This document shows, piece after piece, positions 53,966 to 60,595 of a stretch of 60,595 nt of DNA. Under the pieces are notes generated by a model. The model worked only from the letters and a program-made list of their open reading frames with translations. It ran no database searches and had not been told where the DNA came from. The stretch's first letter is position 1. The number at the start of each line of letters is the position of its first letter. Both the position numbers and the translations under genes were made by a program. Source of the stretch: Hellea sp. (lineage in GTDB: Bacteria; Pseudomonadota; Alphaproteobacteria; Caulobacterales; Maricaulaceae); assembly GCA_020627655.1 (NCBI GenBank), contig JAHDGM010000004.1:40878-101472 (forward strand), written 5' to 3'.

Positions 53966-54682
53966 ATGCGCACTTTGATCACTGGAAATTGGAAAATGAA
54001 TGGCGAACAAGCCTGGACAATCAAGCCCGCAGGGTTTGATAAAATGGTACCGATTCAGGCGCGTAAGCACGTGGATATTCTGCTTTGTCCTCCATTTCCG
54101 TATATCCGGGAACTATTTGTGGCGAGTGCCAGCCGGAATATCGCCATTGGCGGCCAGGACTGCCATGCAAGCGAACAAGGGGCCCATACGGGTGAGGTTA
54201 GCGCGGAAATGCTGGCTGACTGTGGAGCAGATTACGTGATCATAGGACATTCTGAACGCCGCGCAGGCGGCGAGACAGACGCTGATGTTCAGGCCAAGGC
54301 AAAAGCAGCCTTTCGGGCAGGTCTTACGCCCATCATTTGTGTTGGCGAAACTTTGGAGCAGCGCGAAGCCGGCGAGGCTTTATCCGAGGTGGAAAGTCAA
54401 ATTTCCGGTAGCATCCCTGATCAAGCTGATAGTTTTGTGGTTGCCTATGAGCCGGTTTGGGCGATCGGCACAGGTAAAGTAGCTAGTATTGCCGATATAA
54501 AGGATATGCATGCTCATATTCGGGAATTAGTGGGGGCTGAAACGCGAATTCTTTACGGCGGCTCTGTGAAACCAGGTAACGCGGCAGATATTTTGGCGAC
54601 TGATAATGTCAATGGGGCTCTAATCGGTGGTGCAAGTCTGAATATGGCGGATTTTGCCGCTATTACACGGGCGGCATCATAA
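53966..54682 (+). CDS. tpiA: Triosephosphate isomerase
   Basis: 238 residues from ATG 53966 with GAGGAG upstream. Interconverts dihydroxyacetone phosphate and glyceraldehyde phosphate. The active site is intact: Asn-Lys in GNWKMNG, His in IIGHSERR, Glu in VAYEPVWAIGTGK, and the phosphate loop GGSVKPGNA. Confidence 0.97.
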   Translation: MRTLITGNWKMNGEQAWTIKPAGFDKMVPIQARKHVDILLCPPFPYIRELFVASASRNIAIGGQDCHASEQGAHTGEVSAEMLADCGADYVIIGHSERRAGGETDADVQAKAKAAFRAGLTPIICVGETLEQREAGEALSEVESQISGSIPDQADSFVVAYEPVWAIGTGKVASIADIKDMHAHIRELVGAETRILYGGSVKPGNAADILATDNVNGALIGGASLNMADFAAITRAAS

Positions 54683-54778
54683 TAAGACTTGTAAAAACTC
54701 CGTTGGTTCCCATTTAGTCCTTTAAGTTTTCACGGATTTGCGTTACAGGCGCGCCAAATCACTAATAGAGATACGACA

Positions 54779-55237
54779 ATGGCAAATGTTTTGCTTATTA
54801 TCCTGCTGATTATCAGCATTATCATGACCGGACTTATTCTGATCCAGCAATCGGAAGGCGGCGCTTTGGGAATCGGCGGCGGCGGTGGTGGCGGCGGGGG
54901 ATTTATGAGCGGTCGATCTGCAACTAATTCTGTTGTGCGTATGACAACCATTTTAGGCGCGCTGTTTTTGGCCTGTTCATTAGGGCTTTCTGTTGTGTTT
55001 AACATTGAAGCACAAGAAAAAGGCCTGCTCGACAAGGTCAATGAAGCGGGACAAGTAGAAAAAACCGTTGAAAACCCTCTTACAACCACAGTTGACCCCT
55101 TGACGGATGCCTCCGATTCAGAGGAAACAACAGACCCGTTAGCTGACGCAAATCAAGCAGTCGAAACGGGTGAAGATTCCGACAACCCTGCCGAAGAAAC
55201 GCCAGCGAAGCCAGAAAAGGCATCTGACGACGAATAA
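54779..55237 (+). CDS. secG: Preprotein translocase subunit SecG
   Basis: 152 residues: two membrane helices (about 3-22 and 56-75) around a loop with a nine-glycine run, then an acidic Thr/Glu/Asp-rich tail of about 70 residues, typical of alphaproteobacterial SecG. Part of the SecYEG protein channel. It lies between tpiA and pyrG, an order conserved in the class. Confidence 0.93.
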   Translation: MANVLLIILLIISIIMTGLILIQQSEGGALGIGGGGGGGGGFMSGRSATNSVVRMTTILGALFLACSLGLSVVFNIEAQEKGLLDKVNEAGQVEKTVENPLTTTVDPLTDASDSEETTDPLADANQAVETGEDSDNPAEETPAKPEKASDDE

Positions 55238-57339
<2,102 letters not shown>

Positions 57340-57398
57340 CAATTTGTCGTATTTAGTTATCAATTTGCATAAAAACATACATGTAAATGTGCAATTTG
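57340..57398. promoter_or_regulatory. Three helically phased CAATTTG repeats
   Basis: CAATTTG begins at 57340, 57361 and 57392, all in the same orientation. The spacings of 21 and 31 bases are near two and three DNA turns, placing all copies on one face. An 8-base palindrome TACATGTA lies at 57378-57385. Likely operator of the adjacent Lrp/AsnC protein. Confidence 0.55.
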
Positions 57399-57477
57399 TC
57401 ACTGCATTAATCGCCAAAACTTGGGCATAGTCTGGCCACAACACGAATCTAGAAAGATCATCTAGCCCGGGGAGCGT

Positions 57478-58521
57478 ATGCGCCAGGACATACCCCAAGA
57501 TATATTTATCAGGCCTGTTGCGTCCCATGATGTAGACGGACTGCTGAACATGGTTCGTTTATCAAGCGGAGGTTTGTCCAGCCTTCAGCCTCGCCGCGAA
57601 TTCTTGCTGGATTATATCCGATCTTCAGAAAAGAGCTTTTCTGGTTCCAAAGATATTGATGAGCCACATAAATATTTGCTGGGCATGTATCACGCGGATG
57701 AGTTAATCGGCTGCGCGGCAGTGAAAACTCAAATCGGTGTGGACAGTCCGTTCATCAATTTTGATATAATAGGTGAGGGGCTGGATCAGTTTCTTGTAGC
57801 GTCTTCAAGATTTAAGGGCGCAACGGAAGTAGGCTCACTTTTTCTACATCCTGATTACCGTGCCTATGGCCTTGGGAAATACCTTGCCAAGGCACGCTAT
57901 ATGCTAATGGCCGCTGAGCCATGGCGCTTTGGGGATACAATAATTGCTGAACTTAGGGGTATTTGCGGCGCTAAAGGCAGCCCGCTCTATGACTATTTAT
58001 TTAAAGACCGGCTGGAGAAGACGTTTCTGGAAGCAGATACAGAATATTATGACAGAAACCCTGATGCACTAGGAGACATAGTTCCCATTGGGCGTATTGA
58101 TGTGTCACGATTCCCGCTTGAAGTTCGGGCGTCACTCGCACAGCCCCATCCGTCAGGAAAAGGTGCTTTACGAATGCTTCAGAATGAAGGTTTTATATTT
58201 TCCGGGACCATCGACTTATTTGACGCTGGGCCGATAGTCTACGCGCATCGTGACACTATAAGGACTGTAATGGAACGGCATAGCGGCGCTGTTGCCGTTA
58301 CGGCGGCTTTACCTGTTGGAACGCCTTATCTGATCTGCGCCGGAAATGTGGCTGATTTTCGGGCTGTTGTGACTTCAGCCACAGAAAATTCGGATGGTAT
58401 TGTAATCTCCGACAAACCATTTAACAGACTGAGCCTCAAACCCGGTGAGACAGCCTCCTATTGGACTGATCCGAAAAACAAGAAAATTAAACCTAAAAGC
58501 CTCGTAAAAGCGCATCTCTAA
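57478..58521 (+). CDS. astA: Arginine N-succinyltransferase
   Basis: 347 residues. First step of the ammonia-producing arginine succinyltransferase pathway: succinyl-CoA plus arginine. Family signatures are IFIRPVASHDVDGLLNMVRLSSGGLSSLQPRREFL and VGSLFLHPDYRAYGLGKYLAKARYMLMA (acetyltransferase-like fold). No astB, astD or astE gene is in the window. gcdH follows after 17 bases. Confidence 0.93.
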   Translation: MRQDIPQDIFIRPVASHDVDGLLNMVRLSSGGLSSLQPRREFLLDYIRSSEKSFSGSKDIDEPHKYLLGMYHADELIGCAAVKTQIGVDSPFINFDIIGEGLDQFLVASSRFKGATEVGSLFLHPDYRAYGLGKYLAKARYMLMAAEPWRFGDTIIAELRGICGAKGSPLYDYLFKDRLEKTFLEADTEYYDRNPDALGDIVPIGRIDVSRFPLEVRASLAQPHPSGKGALRMLQNEGFIFSGTIDLFDAGPIVYAHRDTIRTVMERHSGAVAVTAALPVGTPYLICAGNVADFRAVVTSATENSDGIVISDKPFNRLSLKPGETASYWTDPKNKKIKPKSLVKAHL

Positions 58522-58538
58522 AAAATAAGGAATAAAAC

Positions 58539-59726
58539 ATGGCTGATAAAAATTCTGATCTGAAGCACCAATGGGATGATCCATTATTTCTTGATATGCA
58601 GCTTACGGAAGACGAGCGCATGATCCGTGATACAGCACGTAGTTACTGTGATGATAAGCTCATGCCGCGCGTTATATCAGCCAATCGTGATGAGCGATTT
58701 GATCGCGAAATTTTCAACGAAATGGGAGAATTGGGCCTGTTAGGAGCCATGGTTGCTGAGGAGTATGGCGGTATAGGGGCCAGCCATGTGGTTTATGGTC
58801 TGGTTGCCCGCGAAGTTGAGCGCGTTGACAGTGGATATAGATCCATGATGTCTGTTCAGAGTTCACTGGTCATGTATCCAATAGAGACCTTCGCCTCAGA
58901 GGCTCAGAAAAAGAAGTATCTGCCTAAACTGGCCAGCGGCGAGTATATTGGCTGTTTTGGTTTGACCGAAACGGATGGCGGGTCAGATCCTGGCGCTATG
59001 CGTACGACCGCCAAGAAGGTTGATGGCGGATATGTGCTCAACGGCTCCAAGATGTGGATCACAAACTCTCCCGTTGCCGACATAGCTGTGGTGTGGGCCA
59101 AGCTGAATGGAAAAATTCGAGGATTTGTCGTTGAAAAAGGCATGGAAGGTTTTTCAGCTCCTGAAATTAAAGGCAAACTATCATTGCGAGCGTCCATTAC
59201 GGGAGAACTGGCATTTGATGACTGCTTTGTTCCCGAAGAAAATATGTTCCCTGAAGTATCAGGGCTGACAGGGCCTTTTTCATGTTTGAACAAAGCCCGT
59301 TATGGGATTAGCTGGGGCGCAATGGGCGCGGCAGAGTTTTGCTGGCACGCTGCGCGTGATTACGCATTAGAACGTATTGTTTTTGGAAAACCTATAGCTG
59401 CGACACAAATTGTACAAAAGAAACTGGCCGATATGCAGACAGATATTGCTTTGGGGCTTCAAGGATCTCTAGCTCTGGGCCGGGCGCTGGATGCAGGCGC
59501 TTGGGCTCCTGAAAGTATAAGCCTGATGAAGCGCAATAATTGCGGTAAAGCGCTGGATATAGCCCGTGTGGCGCGGGACATTCACGGCGGTAATGGTATT
59601 TCGGAAGAGTATCATGTTTTACGGCATGCAATGAATCTTGAGACCGTGAATACCTATGAAGGTACACATGATATTCATGCGCTTATATTAGGGCGGGCGC
59701 AAACCGGACATCAGGCCTTTTTCTAG
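58539..59726 (+). CDS. gcdH: Glutaryl-CoA dehydrogenase
   Basis: 395 residues. FAD enzyme that oxidises and decarboxylates glutaryl-CoA to crotonyl-CoA in lysine and tryptophan breakdown. Acyl-CoA dehydrogenase motifs include [19 protein letters not shown] and the catalytic Glu in [20 protein letters not shown], which marks the GCDH branch. Cotranscription with astA is likely from the 17-base gap and the RBS AAGGAA. Confidence 0.94.
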   Translation: MADKNSDLKHQWDDPLFLDMQLTEDERMIRDTARSYCDDKLMPRVISANRDERFDREIFNEMGELGLLGAMVAEEYGGIGASHVVYGLVAREVERVDSGYRSMMSVQSSLVMYPIETFASEAQKKKYLPKLASGEYIGCFGLTETDGGSDPGAMRTTAKKVDGGYVLNGSKMWITNSPVADIAVVWAKLNGKIRGFVVEKGMEGFSAPEIKGKLSLRASITGELAFDDCFVPEENMFPEVSGLTGPFSCLNKARYGISWGAMGAAEFCWHAARDYALERIVFGKPIAATQIVQKKLADMQTDIALGLQGSLALGRALDAGAWAPESISLMKRNNCGKALDIARVARDIHGGNGISEEYHVLRHAMNLETVNTYEGTHDIHALILGRAQTGHQAFF

Positions 59727-59824
59727 GCAGCGTTAATCATATTTTGCAGATGTTTTGCTAATTCTCCTGTCAGGAAGAAAAGTGGCATAGAAATTGTACT
59801 CTTTTCTCCCAAAAGGAGAATTGT

Positions 59825-60595
59825 GTGGGCTCAGGGCCGAAATATAACAATTTAGCTAAGACTGCGCCTTATTTTGGCGCGCTTGACGGTTTCCGCGGTC
59901 TGCTGGCTGTTTTCGTGGCGATTTACCATACTTATTGGCCGACCAAGATTAATGGGTCACAGTTTTTTGAAAACGGCCCTGTTATTCTGGACTTGTTTTT
60001 TGTGTTTTCTGGCTTTCTGCTGTTTACACTTTATAGCAAGCATTTGCGAACGCCGGATCAAGCTGTTGGGTTTTTCCAAAAGCGTTTTGCCAGGCTCTAT
60101 CCGCTGCATTTGTTTACGTTAGCGATTTTCGTAGCCTATGCGTGTGCCAGAGTTTTAATGCATCATTTGGGATTCGCGCATTTAGAGGCCGGCGAAATTT
60201 TGCCTTTTCAACCCGGTGCAACTGAGAGTCTTGGGGCGCTAGCCTCTAATCTGTTTTTGCTACATTCCATGGGGCTCCATGATACCCTGTCCTTTAATGT
60301 GCCAAGCTGGACCATCAGTGTTGAGTTTTTTGCATATTTTACATTTGCAGCTTTAATGCTTTGGGCGCCGCCAAAGAAAAACTGGCATTTTGGGCTTATC
60401 GGTGTCGCTGTATTTGCGATATATGCATATTTGGCGCAAATAAAACCCAATATGGATATTACATATGATTTTGGGTTTTTAAGGTGCCTCGCTGGATTCT
60501 ATACCGGGGTGATCGGTTCCCGGCTCTATACCGAACTGAAAGACGGCGAAATATTGAATTCTGTAGGGAAAACAAAAGCATCAATCATTGAGTTA
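59825..60595 (+). CDS. Acyltransferase family 3 membrane protein, N-terminal part (cut by right edge)
   Basis: The frame is open from GTG 59825 (AAGGAG eight bases upstream) to the end of the window, 257 codons with no stop. It begins LAKTAPYFGALDGFRGLLAVFVAIYH, with LDLFFVFSGFLL, KRFARLYPLHL and VPSWTISVEFFAY, the signatures of OafA-like acyltransferases that O-acylate polysaccharides or lipids. Several membrane helices are present. Specificity is unknown. Confidence 0.88.
   Translation, partial: MGSGPKYNNLAKTAPYFGALDGFRGLLAVFVAIYHTYWPTKINGSQFFENGPVILDLFFVFSGFLLFTLYSKHLRTPDQAVGFFQKRFARLYPLHLFTLAIFVAYACARVLMHHLGFAHLEAGEILPFQPGATESLGALASNLFLLHSMGLHDTLSFNVPSWTISVEFFAYFTFAALMLWAPPKKNWHFGLIGVAVFAIYAYLAQIKPNMDITYDFGFLRCLAGFYTGVIGSRLYTELKDGEILNSVGKTKASIIEL

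Noticed and set aside
59874-60122. 82-codon frame at the right end
   Set aside because: It is out of frame with the acyltransferase-3 coding sequence starting at 59825, which matches the family throughout.

Overview
The window looks like chromosomal DNA from an alphaproteobacterium, probably marine and of moderate GC. The evidence is a GTTC-N7-GTTC LexA box, the ppiD-trpE-trpG-trpD-trpC-lexA and tpiA-secG-pyrG gene orders, a Caulobacter-type Tad/Cpa pilus locus, a 1616-residue NAD-glutamate dehydrogenase, and TTAA-N7-TTAA (CtrA-like) sites upstream of surface genes. I cannot name a genus from sequence alone. I saw no rRNA, tRNA, CRISPR array, transposase or phage gene.

Positions 1-20826 form a surface-attachment island. 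A large VCBS-repeat adhesin runs off the left edge and carries a PAAG motif at residues 73-76, a candidate LapG cleavage site. It is divergent from a LapG-type cysteine protease. A complete Tad pilus operon follows on the minus strand (flp, cpaB, cpaC, a small lipoprotein, tadG, tadE, a second tadE-like gene, cpaE, cpaF, tadB, tadC, tadD, cpaA). tadB is broken by a frameshift. Beyond flp, a plus-strand operon encodes a LapE/LapB/LapC-like type I secretion machine, whose outer-membrane protein has an extra C-terminal region of about 200 residues. A ribbon-helix-helix protein with a possible PAS-like region is translationally coupled to it. Intergenic regions here carry palindromes, direct repeats, CtrA-like sites and a folded leader upstream of lapE.

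Positions 20968-34052 are mixed accessory and metabolic genes. They include a DUF3604 lipoprotein, an exported formylglycine-generating-enzyme-like protein, and a LysR regulator divergent from a TonB receptor - aldehyde dehydrogenase - GMC alcohol oxidoreductase set that resembles polyether or alcohol catabolic operons. Then come dusA, a frameshifted TSUP permease, a membrane-anchored retropepsin-like protease and a divergent CobT homologue.

Positions 34152-47249 carry a leucine-type amino acid dehydrogenase with the large glutamate dehydrogenase, a TolB-propeller/amidohydrolase fusion, an M28 peptidase with a fatty acid desaturase, and a PQQ-type sugar dehydrogenase.

Positions 47246-60595 are largely housekeeping: lexA with its operator, the trp cluster and ppiD, tpiA-secG-pyrG, an Lrp/AsnC regulator divergent from astA-gcdH with helically phased repeats between them, and an acyltransferase-3 gene cut by the right edge.
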